Positions 42,024-50,754 of a DNA stretch of 62,936 bases are shown here, piece by piece (position 1 is the stretch's first letter; the number at the start of each line of letters is the position of its first letter). The notes beneath the pieces were generated by a model, which had not been told where the DNA came from, did not search any database, and saw only the letters and a program-made list of their open reading frames with translations. Source of the DNA: Tenuifilum sp040752515 (GTDB lineage: Bacteria; Bacteroidota; Bacteroidia; Bacteroidales; Tenuifilaceae); contig JBFMGQ010000019.1 of NCBI GenBank assembly GCA_040752515.1, forward strand, positions 1 to 62,936. The letters run 5' to 3'. A program made the position numbers and the translations under genes.

Positions 42024-44497
42024 TACCTTTTTTCCAGTTTAACCAGAATCGCATTGGGGAATCCCATTGAGTTTACCTTCTCCAGCATTTCGGTAGCCTT
42101 TGCTTTCTCGTTAAACGCACCAAAGTAGTAACGGTACAACCCATCGTTTCCAACTTCCTCGGTAACATATAACCCGCGGAAAAAATCAGGGGTTAGGGGT
42201 ATCTCGCTTGTAGCAACAAGTATGGTAAACACACTCTGCTTAGTAATGAGATTTTTTTGCAACGCAGCCACCAGTCGTTGTAACTCATCTTCGTTAACCA
42301 GAACAGCCCTTGATGCACCCATATCAATAATGGTATTAAGGTGCTCAATGGCATCGGCCTTTGACTTGTAAACTCCCATGCACACCAACCGCCGCGACCC
42401 AATTACAAACTCACGAAGGTTGATGTTAAACTGTTTCTCTATCTTTTTGGTTAATTCAGGTGATATTGCATCGTCGATAGGTGCAAGCATTATGGTAAAG
42501 CTCTGGCTTTGGGGCTTAAGGTGTTCGGGTACATCAACAAACTCAATTTTAAGGTTTTTATTTGGGTTAAACACCCTGATGCTAGCCCTCCGATTTAACT
42601 TTCGACCAAATGGATTGTCGGAACCGTCGGGGTTAGTATTAGCAGCAAAGCTAACCAACGAGCCCATGCCCCTCACCACAAATCGTTTTTCATCGATTCC
42701 TTTGTTAACCAAATACTCAACAACAGCATTGGCCCGTCGGGCAGAGAGCATGAGATTGTACATAGGCGAACCCTTGCTGTCGGTATGTCCTATAACCTCA
42801 ATATACAAATCGGGATAATCGGTCATCAACTTGTAAACCTTTTCCAGTTCGAACTGGGCATCGCGTTTGAGCTGGTAACTGTCGAAATCAAAAAGCACAT
42901 AGTTGAATCGAATAACCTCACCTTTTGTAATAGGCTTGGCATCAAGATTAATATCTAAAAGATACTTTTCCTGATTATAGGTTGAAGGGATGTTGAGCTG
43001 CAAAGGATTCATCACATAAAATTGGCTAGTAGCCTCAACGGAGTACCTGCCAGGCTTAATAGTAGTGCTGTAAGTGCCATCGCTCAAGGGTAGCGCCATG
43101 GCAACCAAATTGTTTGCTGTATCCTTAACCAAAATGGCTATGCTATCGGATCGGATATCGGCATTATCGGAAAGGTTAACCTTGCCAAAGAGTTCAATCT
43201 TTCGTGAGATACTGGGATATATGTTTACCCTGTAAAGCTCATAAAAGGTAGATTGATTTGAAATGGCCATTGGCATAACCCCTGAAAGGGAATCGAGCGG
43301 GTAAAAGTAAAACTCATCGTCGGGGGTATTAAACGGGTAGCCGAGATTTATGGGCAGAGACCATGAATTCCCGTTTATTTTTCGGCTGTAAAAGATATCG
43401 AAACCGCCCATGCTGTTATGTCCCTGCGAGGCAAAGTAAAGTGTATTCCCATCGGGGCAAACAATGGGTGACTCCTCGTTATATGGTGTATTGATTTGGG
43501 GGCCTAAGTTAACCGGATTGCTCCACTTGCCATCGGGCTGTAAATTGGATACATAAATGTCAGTACCGCCATAGCCACCTTTTCGGTTCGAAACAAAATA
43601 CATTTGCTTACCATCGGCCGAAAGCGATGCAAAGGTTTCCCAATCCTTTGAGTTGATTGGTGGAGGCAGTTTTTTAACGGGTTGCCACTTTTCACCCACT
43701 AAGGTTGAGTAGTATAGGTTTCCCGATGTGATTTCATTTACAAAAAGAATCATGTAATCGCCGGTATAGTTCAATGCTGTAGTGTAAAGCTCACCCTCAA
43801 CCCTTAAATCAAGGGTGATATTTTTGGGTGTGCTCCACTTACCGTCAACCCACCTGGAGTAGTAAACACCGGTATAGAATTTCTCCTTAACGGTAAAAAC
43901 CATAGTTTTCCTATCGCCCGATATTACCGGGTAATTACAATTCTTGTTTCTATCGGGAAATAAATCGATATGTTCGGTTTTCATGACGATAGGCCTCGAT
44001 ATAAAATTGCGGGCCACTTCGCACGCTTTTATTTGCTGGTTAACAAAGTCGAGGTTGTAAACATCTTTTACGTCAATGTTATCCTTGAATTTTTGGAAAG
44101 CCAGCAATGCATCGTCGAACCTAAAGTTCACCATATATGCCTGGCCAAGGTAAAAATAGGTTTGTGTGGGAGCCCCGGTTTCGCGGTAATATCCCTCGCG
44201 ATATTTAGGATTTACGTTTCTTGAGGCTTTTTCCAGATAAGGTATGGCGTTTTGCTTCAGGCCTGGAATGTTTAAGTAACACATCCCTAACTTGTAAAGT
44301 ACATTTGCATTTGTTGAATCATTCTGATATAAACTCTGGTAAAGCGGAAGGGCTTCCTTGTAATCCTGTAAGAAGAAGTAATACTCGGCATCGTTAAAGG
44401 TTTGTTTAAAATGATCCTGAGCCTTTACATCTATCCCTGTAATGCTAAAAGTAAGTTGCAGTAAGATGAATGCCTTTATAAACTTTTGTTTAATCAT
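42023..44497 (-). CDS. PorE-like outer-membrane-associated OmpA protein
   Basis: 824 residues: signal peptide (1-26), TPR region (about 30-150), WD40/PD40 beta-propeller (about 175-410, repeats with SPDG- and SADGKQMYFVSN-type strands), carboxypeptidase regulatory-like beta domain (430-520), OmpA peptidoglycan-binding domain (about 530-640, FDFDSYQLK and GHTDSKGS), then two SPOR-like units to the C-terminus (about 665-820). This order is that of PorE, which ties the type IX secretion apparatus to peptidoglycan; the SPOR-like extension is extra. A -7 box TAAATTTG (44541-44548) lies upstream. Other OmpA-family assignments are possible. Confidence 0.8.
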   Translation of the reverse strand: MIKQKFIKAFILLQLTFSITGIDVKAQDHFKQTFNDAEYYFFLQDYKEALPLYQSLYQNDSTNANVLYKLGMCYLNIPGLKQNAIPYLEKASRNVNPKYREGYYRETGAPTQTYFYLGQAYMVNFRFDDALLAFQKFKDNIDVKDVYNLDFVNQQIKACEVARNFISRPIVMKTEHIDLFPDRNKNCNYPVISGDRKTMVFTVKEKFYTGVYYSRWVDGKWSTPKNITLDLRVEGELYTTALNYTGDYMILFVNEITSGNLYYSTLVGEKWQPVKKLPPPINSKDWETFASLSADGKQMYFVSNRKGGYGGTDIYVSNLQPDGKWSNPVNLGPQINTPYNEESPIVCPDGNTLYFASQGHNSMGGFDIFYSRKINGNSWSLPINLGYPFNTPDDEFYFYPLDSLSGVMPMAISNQSTFYELYRVNIYPSISRKIELFGKVNLSDNADIRSDSIAILVKDTANNLVAMALPLSDGTYSTTIKPGRYSVEATSQFYVMNPLQLNIPSTYNQEKYLLDINLDAKPITKGEVIRFNYVLFDFDSYQLKRDAQFELEKVYKLMTDYPDLYIEVIGHTDSKGSPMYNLMLSARRANAVVEYLVNKGIDEKRFVVRGMGSLVSFAANTNPDGSDNPFGRKLNRRASIRVFNPNKNLKIEFVDVPEHLKPQSQSFTIMLAPIDDAISPELTKKIEKQFNINLREFVIGSRRLVCMGVYKSKADAIEHLNTIIDMGASRAVLVNEDELQRLVAALQKNLITKQSVFTILVATSEIPLTPDFFRGLYVTEEVGNDGLYRYYFGAFNEKAKATEMLEKVNSMGFPNAILVKLEKR

Positions 44498-44601
44498 ACC
44501 TAGCGGACAATTGTATTAAACTTTTAAATCAACAAGTAAGCAAATTTAGCATATATTAACCAAATAAACTAATCTTCAAATTAATAGTATAGTAAAGTTA
44601 C

Positions 44602-44632
44602 AAAAAAAGGCTGCCAGAAAACGGGCAGCCTT
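44602..44632 (-). terminator. Intrinsic terminator of korAB
   Basis: Minus strand GGCTGCC pairs with GGCAGCC (44609-44615 with 44624-44630), 8-base loop, followed by TTTTTTT. Confidence 0.9.
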
Positions 44633-44654
44633 ATATTTTAATGTAAAATTAATT

Positions 44655-45683
44655 TTACACCTCCCAGGTATCGCCGCTATTTAGTAAATCGTCAACCGAT
44701 TTAATCTTTGCGGTTTTCATCACTTCCAGTACTTGATCGCGAACGTTATCGTCGTATGTGGAATCCTTAACGTTACGAATCACCCCTAAGGCAACGGGGT
44801 AATCGGGGTACTCCATGTTGGCAAGCATCATGTGAATACCGGGGTTTGGGTTGTAAGCGTCGTGGACTAGGATATCGTCCATGGTAAAACCGCCTTGACC
44901 AATGGTTACCACCTTAAGGCTCAGTCCGCTTAGTACCAAACCTTTATCCCTGTTCTTTCCGAATACCATCTTTTCGCCATGGCGCAGAACAATAACACGA
45001 TCGTCGCGATGTTCCCTATCGGTAATGTAATCGTAGGCTCCATCGTTAAAAATGACGCAATTCTGGAGTATTTCAACTACCGATGTGCCATCGTGTTTTG
45101 CGGCTTCAACCATGATCTCGGAAGTTAACTTAACGTCAACATCGATTGAACGGGCAAAAAACTTACCTTGGGCGCCAATAACCAGTTCACCTGGGCGGAA
45201 GGGATGCTCAACGGTTCCAAATGGCGAAGTTTTAGTGATTGCGCCAAGGGGTGAGGTTGGTGAGTATTGTCCCTTGGTTAAGCCGTAAATCTGGTTATTA
45301 AAAAGCAAAATATTGATATCGATGTTACGCCTAACGGCATGGATGAAATGATTACCTCCAATTGCAAGGGCATCGCCATCGCCAGTAACCTGCCATACGC
45401 TCAGGGTTGGGTTTGCCACCTTAACGCCGGTAGCAATAGCCGATGCACGACCATGAATGCCATGAAACCCAAAGGTGTTAACGTAGTAGGGGAAACGGCT
45501 TGAGCAGCCAATACCCGAGACAAAAACGTAGCGTTCAAGGTTATACTTTAGCTGCTTTGATACTTCCGGTAAGGCTTTTTGAACAGCATTAAGAATGGCA
45601 TGATCGCCACAACCGGGACACCAACGCACTTCCTGATCGCTCTTGAAATCTTGCGGGGTGTAATTCATATATTGTTCTTCCAT
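44655..45683 (-). CDS. korB: 2-oxoacid:ferredoxin oxidoreductase, beta subunit
   Basis: TPP-binding subunit of a 2-oxoglutarate (or related 2-oxoacid) ferredoxin oxidoreductase. WCPGCGDHAI (C22, C25) near the N-terminus, GDGDALAIGGNH with the TPP fold and FNNQIYGLTKGQ are the family hallmarks. 342 residues, standard. ATG 45683 is 2 bases past the korA stop; a second ATG at 45668 is possible. Ends in a strong terminator. It moves electrons to ferredoxin in an anaerobic TCA route. Confidence 0.94.
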   Translation of the reverse strand: MEEQYMNYTPQDFKSDQEVRWCPGCGDHAILNAVQKALPEVSKQLKYNLERYVFVSGIGCSSRFPYYVNTFGFHGIHGRASAIATGVKVANPTLSVWQVTGDGDALAIGGNHFIHAVRRNIDINILLFNNQIYGLTKGQYSPTSPLGAITKTSPFGTVEHPFRPGELVIGAQGKFFARSIDVDVKLTSEIMVEAAKHDGTSVVEILQNCVIFNDGAYDYITDREHRDDRVIVLRHGEKMVFGKNRDKGLVLSGLSLKVVTIGQGGFTMDDILVHDAYNPNPGIHMMLANMEYPDYPVALGVIRNVKDSTYDDNVRDQVLEVMKTAKIKSVDDLLNSGDTWEV

Positions 45684-45685
45684 GG

Positions 45686-47539
45686 CTATTTACCCTCCAA
45701 AATTTGATTAAACTTATCGACCAGTTCCACCACGGTAAATGGCAGACCCTGAACCTTGTTATACTGCAAGTAGTTAAATTGCTGATAGTTCATGCGCAGG
45801 TGATTTGCAAACTGCCCCATGTTGAGCTCACAAACCACAAGTTTCTTAAATCGCTTGAAGATATCGCCCGTATTCTTTGGCAAAGGATTAATGTAGTTGA
45901 AATGACAGAGCGATACTTTTTTGCCTTTTGCACGCATTTCCTGAACTGCATCGTACAAGTGGCCATAGGTTCCGCCCCAGCCAATAACCAGAAGGTCACC
46001 CTCTGCATCGCCTATTACTTGCTGCTCAGGAATGAACTCCTGAACGCGCTGAACTTTAGCAGCACGTATATCGACCATTCGCTGGTGGTTAATAGGATCG
46101 TGCGATACTGTACCCTTCAGGAAATCCTTTTCCAAACCCCCTACCCTATGGGCAATACCTTTCTTACCCGGGAAAGCCCAACCACGGGCTAAGCGTTTCT
46201 CATCGCGGGCATAGGGCAAATAGCCCTCGGTTCCCTCAGGAACAATTGGTGGTTTAATATCGGGATAATCTTTCATGCTCGGAATGCGCCAAGGTTCAGA
46301 ACCATTGGCAATGTAACCATCGGTTAAGAGCACAACAGGAGTCATATGCTCCATGGCGATTTTTCCAGCCATAAAGGCGTAATCGAAACAGTTGCTGGGT
46401 GTGCTGGCAGCAATAACAACCACAGGGGCCTCGCCATTTCGTCCCCAAAGAACTTGCATTAGGTCGGACTGTTCGGTTTTGGTTGGCAAACCGGTTGAAG
46501 GGCCACCTCGCTGAACATCAACAATTACCAAGGGTAATTCGGTCATAACGGCAAGCCCCATCGCTTCAGATTTAAGCGACAAGCCGGGTCCGGAAGTAGT
46601 GGTAACCGCAAAGTTTCCGGCGTAGGAAGCACCAATTGCAGTACAAATACCAGCAATCTCGTCCTCGGCTTGAAGGGTTTTAACACCTAAATCTTTGCGT
46701 TTGGCAAGTTCAATGAGAATTTCGGTAGCAGGGGTAATGGGATAGGAACCACAAAACAAAGGCAGTCCTGCCTTTTCGGCGGCTGCTATGAGCCCCCATG
46801 CAGTTGCGGTATTACCATTGATGTTGCGGTATTTGCCTTTAGGTAGGGTTGATGCCTGCTTCACCTTGTAGGTGCTGGCAATGGCTTGAATATTTGAGGC
46901 ATAGTTATATCCATCGCGTAAAACTTTCTTGTTTGCCTCAATTACCTCAGGTTTTTTGGCAAATTTCTTTTCAAAAAAATTCTCAGTAAAATTTAAGGGC
47001 CTATCGAATATGTAGTAAACCATACCCAAGGCAAACATATTTTTGCTTCGGATAATACTTTTGTTATCTAAACCACTATCCTTGAGGCTTTCCTTGGTAA
47101 GGTTTGTAATGGGCGCAAAAATCACCTTGTAATCCTGCAAGTTAAGTTCGGTTACCGCATCAAAGGTTTTATAGCCCGCGCGCTGGTAACCCTTTTCGTT
47201 AAACTGGTCGGCATCAACAATTATCATGCCTCCACGTTTAACCCATTTGGCATTGGCTTTAAGGGCTGCAGGGTTCATTGCAACAAGCACATCGCAATAG
47301 TCGCCGGGGGTGTTTACTTTTCGGCTACCAAAGTGCACCTGAAACCCAGAAACCCCGCCAATTGTGCCCTGAGGGGCACGAATTTCCGAGGGGTAATCAG
47401 GGAAAGTGCTTACATCGTTACCAAAAAGCGCCGATGCATCGGCAAACAGGGTTCCGGTAAGCTGCATACCATCGCCGGAATCACCCGAAAATCGAACAAC
47501 AACCTCGTCCAGCTCTTGGACACTTTTTTGTTTATCCAT
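45686..47539 (-). CDS. korA: 2-oxoacid:ferredoxin oxidoreductase, fused gamma-alpha subunit
   Basis: 617 residues from ATG 47539. The N-terminal gamma domain (about 1-190) has VVRFSGDSGDGMQLTG and IRAPQGTIGG, and the alpha (pyrimidine-binding) domain starts around 210 with CGSYPITPATEILIELAKRK and LQAEDEIAGI, TTTSGPGLSLKSEAMGLA. The fused gamma-alpha form is common. Upstream, a -7 box TACTTTTG (47570-47577) and a 14-bp palindrome (47553-47566) suggest regulated transcription. Extended N-terminus from 47572 would run over these, so the shorter start is chosen. Confidence 0.93.
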   Translation of the reverse strand: MDKQKSVQELDEVVVRFSGDSGDGMQLTGTLFADASALFGNDVSTFPDYPSEIRAPQGTIGGVSGFQVHFGSRKVNTPGDYCDVLVAMNPAALKANAKWVKRGGMIIVDADQFNEKGYQRAGYKTFDAVTELNLQDYKVIFAPITNLTKESLKDSGLDNKSIIRSKNMFALGMVYYIFDRPLNFTENFFEKKFAKKPEVIEANKKVLRDGYNYASNIQAIASTYKVKQASTLPKGKYRNINGNTATAWGLIAAAEKAGLPLFCGSYPITPATEILIELAKRKDLGVKTLQAEDEIAGICTAIGASYAGNFAVTTTSGPGLSLKSEAMGLAVMTELPLVIVDVQRGGPSTGLPTKTEQSDLMQVLWGRNGEAPVVVIAASTPSNCFDYAFMAGKIAMEHMTPVVLLTDGYIANGSEPWRIPSMKDYPDIKPPIVPEGTEGYLPYARDEKRLARGWAFPGKKGIAHRVGGLEKDFLKGTVSHDPINHQRMVDIRAAKVQRVQEFIPEQQVIGDAEGDLLVIGWGGTYGHLYDAVQEMRAKGKKVSLCHFNYINPLPKNTGDIFKRFKKLVVCELNMGQFANHLRMNYQQFNYLQYNKVQGLPFTVVELVDKFNQILEGK

Positions 47540-47552
47540 AAAGATGCTGTTT

Positions 47553-47577
47553 TGTTTTATAAAACATCCCAAAAGTA
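47553..47577 (-). promoter_or_regulatory. korAB promoter and operator-like palindrome
   Basis: The -7 box TACTTTTG (47570-47577, minus strand) lies 31 bases before the korA ATG. Just downstream, in the region of the predicted start of transcription, is the perfect palindrome TGTTTTATAAAACA (47553-47566), which could bind a repressor. Confidence 0.5.
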
Positions 47578-47733
47578 GATACTAATCTAATTTTCAGAAT
47601 GTTAAATTGGTTACTAATTATTTATTTATGACACAAAATTAGGCTTTTTTATGCACAGCAATCGTTTTAAAACATATTTTACGACATGTTTTTGCTTTTT
47701 ACCCTACCCCTACCACGCCGTGATAAGAATACC

Positions 47734-48483
47734 TCATCTGGGGTAACGGTTTAGCATAGCAGTAATCCTATTGAAATGAGGCCCTTCCCAATAAATTTGT
47801 CCGCATCTGGAGCATATAAAAAACTTGTTGTAAATCTGATAGGTAGTTTGGGGGACGTACTTTTCAACCTTTGATTTTTCAACCTGCACCACCTCGCCAT
47901 TGCACAACGAGCATCTGGAAAAGGGGTCAAAGAAATTGGTTAGGTTAAAGTAATCGACCACTTCGGCGAGCTGTAGTTGAGGATTTGTATTCCTAAGGAA
48001 GTACCCGTAACGCGCTTTCCCATTACGAAGTATTCCCTTGTCACGCGTGAGTATGATTCTATCACTGGCCTGCGCAATATTAAGTATTTCGTTATCGGTA
48101 TAGGATTTATCGTAAAGGGTATCGATACCGCAAAAACGCAGGTATGCAGCCAGTCGACCTAAATGGACATCAAGCACAAACCGAGGCGGAACACCAAAAT
48201 CGGGTCGCAGGGCAATACCCGAAATTGATATTGATGAAAACTTGGGGTAACACGAAACCAAACTACCTTCGGCAGGGCGAAAAGAAAAGTTGACCGGTAA
48301 ACCATTAACTAAAATGAGAAAAATCTCAACATGCGGGACACCTAACGATTCAATCAAATCCTTCACTGTTGGCGTACCCCAAAAACCAACTCGTTGCTCC
48401 TTTTGTTTTTGACTTGCGGGCAAAAAATCGTTCAGATTACCGTAAAACCTAATAGTTATATACTTTTTGAACTCAACGGACAC
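47734..48483 (-). CDS. Mut7-C RNase-domain protein with ubiquitin-like N-terminus
   Basis: 249 residues from GTG 48483 (MSVEFKKYIT...). A ubiquitin-like beta-grasp region (about 1-90) precedes the Mut7-C domain (about 101-245), a PIN-like RNase fold with VLDVHLGRLAAYLRF (D105), TDNEI (D130) and ILTRDKG (D148), plus a zinc ribbon CSLC...CSRC. Such fusions are seen in bacteria but the RNA target is unknown. The frame runs on 74 codons into the carbonic anhydrase region, which is shadow; the GTG is 46 bases from that gene's ATG, so promoters overlap. Confidence 0.82.
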   Translation of the reverse strand: MSVEFKKYITIRFYGNLNDFLPASQKQKEQRVGFWGTPTVKDLIESLGVPHVEIFLILVNGLPVNFSFRPAEGSLVSCYPKFSSISISGIALRPDFGVPPRFVLDVHLGRLAAYLRFCGIDTLYDKSYTDNEILNIAQASDRIILTRDKGILRNGKARYGYFLRNTNPQLQLAEVVDYFNLTNFFDPFSRCSLCNGEVVQVEKSKVEKYVPQTTYQIYNKFFICSRCGQIYWEGPHFNRITAMLNRYPR

Positions 48484-48529
48484 GATTACTGTTTGTATAT
48501 TGTAAATTTGCAGTAAATTACAAAATGAT

Positions 48530-49057
48530 ATGGCAATAATCAAACCTTTAAGGGGCTTCACTCCCAAAATTGGCAAAAACTGCTTTATAGCCGAAACTGC
48601 TGTGATTATAGGCGATGTTAAGATTGGCGATGATTGCAGCATATGGTATGGGGCTGTTATTCGTGGTGATGTAAACTCCATTCGCATAGGGAATAGGGTT
48701 AACATTCAGGATAATGCGGTGCTTCATACCACCTACCAAAAAACCACCATCAAACTTGGCGATGATGTATCCCTTGGACATGGGGTGATACTCCATGGTG
48801 CCGAGGTTGGCAATGGTGCCCTGCTTGGGATGGGTTGTACGGTAATGGACAACGCCAAAATTGGCGAGGGTTCCATTATTGCTGCCAACGCATTGGTTTT
48901 GGAAAACACTGTTGTTGAACCGGCATGTGTTTACGCTGGTGTACCTGCACGTTTTGTTAAGAAAGTTGACCCTGAGCTAAGCCGCGAAACCAATGAGCGT
49001 ATTGCCCGGAATTACCTTTTTTACTCAGGTTGGTATAAAGACGATAACGCAAAGTGA
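48530..49057 (+). CDS. Gamma carbonic anhydrase-like hexapeptide protein
   Basis: 175 residues, left-handed beta-helix of hexapeptide repeats (about 20-150), with VIRGDVNSIRIGNRVNIQDN and the metal-binding His pattern (LHT, LGHGVILHG). Family members are trimeric zinc/iron enzymes interconverting CO2 and bicarbonate, or enzyme-like bacterial YrdA proteins. A -7 box TAAATTTG (48503-48510) lies 20 bases before the ATG. Followed 50 bases later by the thioredoxin gene. Confidence 0.9.
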   Translation: MAIIKPLRGFTPKIGKNCFIAETAVIIGDVKIGDDCSIWYGAVIRGDVNSIRIGNRVNIQDNAVLHTTYQKTTIKLGDDVSLGHGVILHGAEVGNGALLGMGCTVMDNAKIGEGSIIAANALVLENTVVEPACVYAGVPARFVKKVDPELSRETNERIARNYLFYSGWYKDDNAK

Positions 49058-49107
49058 TATTAAGGCATTATTTTTGAACCGATTTACCATTAAACAAAAT
49101 CAAAATC

Positions 49108-49653
49108 ATGAGAAGCAGAATCTGGATTTTAACTATTGCGTTACTGACCACATCGATGTCGGTATCAATGGCTCAGGAAACCAAAATAAACTGGATTGAA
49201 ATTGATAATGCTTTTGACGTAAACGCTAAAACACCCCGAAAAATTTTCATCGATGTTTACACCGATTGGTGTGGCTGGTGCAAAAAGATGGATGAGAATA
49301 CCTTTTCCAATCCGGTAATAACCTCGTACCTCACCACAAAATTCCACGCTGTTAAGTTCAACGCTGAGGGCACAAAGGATATTACATATAAAGGTAAGGT
49401 TTACAAGAACAAAGGGCAAGGCCAACGAAGCCCACATGAATTTGCCGTTGCCCTACTGCAAGGTCGATTATCATATCCTTCAATAGTTTTTATGGATGAG
49501 AATAACAACCTAATAACCTACCTTGCAGGATACCTGACCCCCGAACAGCTTGAGCCAATCATGGCTTACATCGAGAGCGATGCTTACAAAACCCAGAAAT
49601 GGGAAGATTTCAGAGCCAAATTTGTTAGTAAACTCAATGCAGCAAAGCCCTAA
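49108..49653 (+). CDS. Exported thioredoxin-fold protein (CGWC)
   Basis: 181 residues with signal peptide (1-22, ending SMAQ). Active site WCGWC (C55, C58) within YTDWCGWCKKMDENTF, a DUF255/thioredoxin_7-type disulfide reductase. It is periplasmic and may reduce or form disulfides in envelope proteins. Shares direction with the carbonic anhydrase gene upstream. Converges on the DUF4831 lipoprotein with no bases between the stops. Confidence 0.87.
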   Translation: MRSRIWILTIALLTTSMSVSMAQETKINWIEIDNAFDVNAKTPRKIFIDVYTDWCGWCKKMDENTFSNPVITSYLTTKFHAVKFNAEGTKDITYKGKVYKNKGQGQRSPHEFAVALLQGRLSYPSIVFMDENNNLITYLAGYLTPEQLEPIMAYIESDAYKTQKWEDFRAKFVSKLNAAKP

Positions 49654-50754
49654 CTAATTGCCCTTATAATCTGCTGGGAGTTGGGCTAACAATCCGTACT
49701 GGTAAATACTCAGTCGTTTCGAGGCAAGTTGTTGCTTTCCATCCAATATACGCATACTGGTTACCACAGGTATGCGATAGTAAAATCTATCGAGTTTTGC
49801 TTTTGCTGCAAAGGACTCCATATCGCTTTTGACCACATCAAAATTTTCAGGGAATTCGGGTTGATCAAACTCAATAAGAATAGGCCTCCCGGAAAGATCG
49901 GTAGGTGTTAGCAAACCTTTGCTCTCAGAGAAACGGAAAAGGATTGCACTCTCTCCTTCAGTGCTTGAGGGTATATAGCTATAGGTTTGGGAAAAGGCAT
50001 GCGTAAACCTTTTTCCAATGAATAGGGCAAGGTACTCATCCTCCAATCGTTGAAGTTCTCTAAGGATCAATTGCAAAGCGTCGCCTGCAAATGGGTGATC
50101 GATATCGGGGGTTAGAAAATCGAGCCTTTTCTTTCGAATGCTAAAAATAAAATCGGCAGCCTCCTTGGCCTTTTCCTCAAGGTTGCGTTCAACAGTCATT
50201 GATCGCTGAATTGGAACTCTAACATAAACACTATCGCGAAGGGTTCGGCCGTAAAAGGTTGCTGTTTCCTCTGCTATAAAGGGATTAACTGACAAATCCT
50301 TAAAAACCACTTCATTACTACTGTTGATATCATGACCATGGGGTATTGTTTTAGAATCGATGGCTTGGTTTACAGGTAAAATTAAGCCATCGGCCGACAA
50401 TTTCAGGTAATTACCATAGCTCCTCCCCGATGGGTAAACAGCAAAAATTGCTTTGGGGTCGGTTTCGGAACTTGTTTCAATATCAATCCGAGCTATGGCA
50501 TACTCAACCTTTCCGGTATTACTTACCCCCTCAATACCCAAAAACTTTTTAGCGTATTCGGCATAAGGCCCTGGAATGTAGTCGTTTTGAGTACAGGTAA
50601 CTCTTACATACACAACGGTACGGGGTAAAGTGTAATAAACCGGAACCTTTTTATTGTCATTGGGCTTGCCAACAGGCTCAATCTGAATAGTTTTACTATT
50701 GCAACCTAAAAAGGTAATCGTAACTAAGGCGATGAACAGTTTTTTACTCGTCAT
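49654..50754 (-). CDS. DUF4831 family lipoprotein
   Basis: 366 residues; lipoprotein signal ending at FLGC (Cys near 18). The rest belongs to the DUF4831 family of Bacteroidota, beginning VYYTLPRTVVYVRVTC, with a long strand-rich region and no known activity. The gene overlaps the start-side end of the Nnr gene downstream of it in transcription by 11 bases, so the two are probably co-transcribed. Function unknown. Confidence 0.85.
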   Translation of the reverse strand: MTSKKLFIALVTITFLGCNSKTIQIEPVGKPNDNKKVPVYYTLPRTVVYVRVTCTQNDYIPGPYAEYAKKFLGIEGVSNTGKVEYAIARIDIETSSETDPKAIFAVYPSGRSYGNYLKLSADGLILPVNQAIDSKTIPHGHDINSSNEVVFKDLSVNPFIAEETATFYGRTLRDSVYVRVPIQRSMTVERNLEEKAKEAADFIFSIRKKRLDFLTPDIDHPFAGDALQLILRELQRLEDEYLALFIGKRFTHAFSQTYSYIPSSTEGESAILFRFSESKGLLTPTDLSGRPILIEFDQPEFPENFDVVKSDMESFAAKAKLDRFYYRIPVVTSMRILDGKQQLASKRLSIYQYGLLAQLPADYKGN

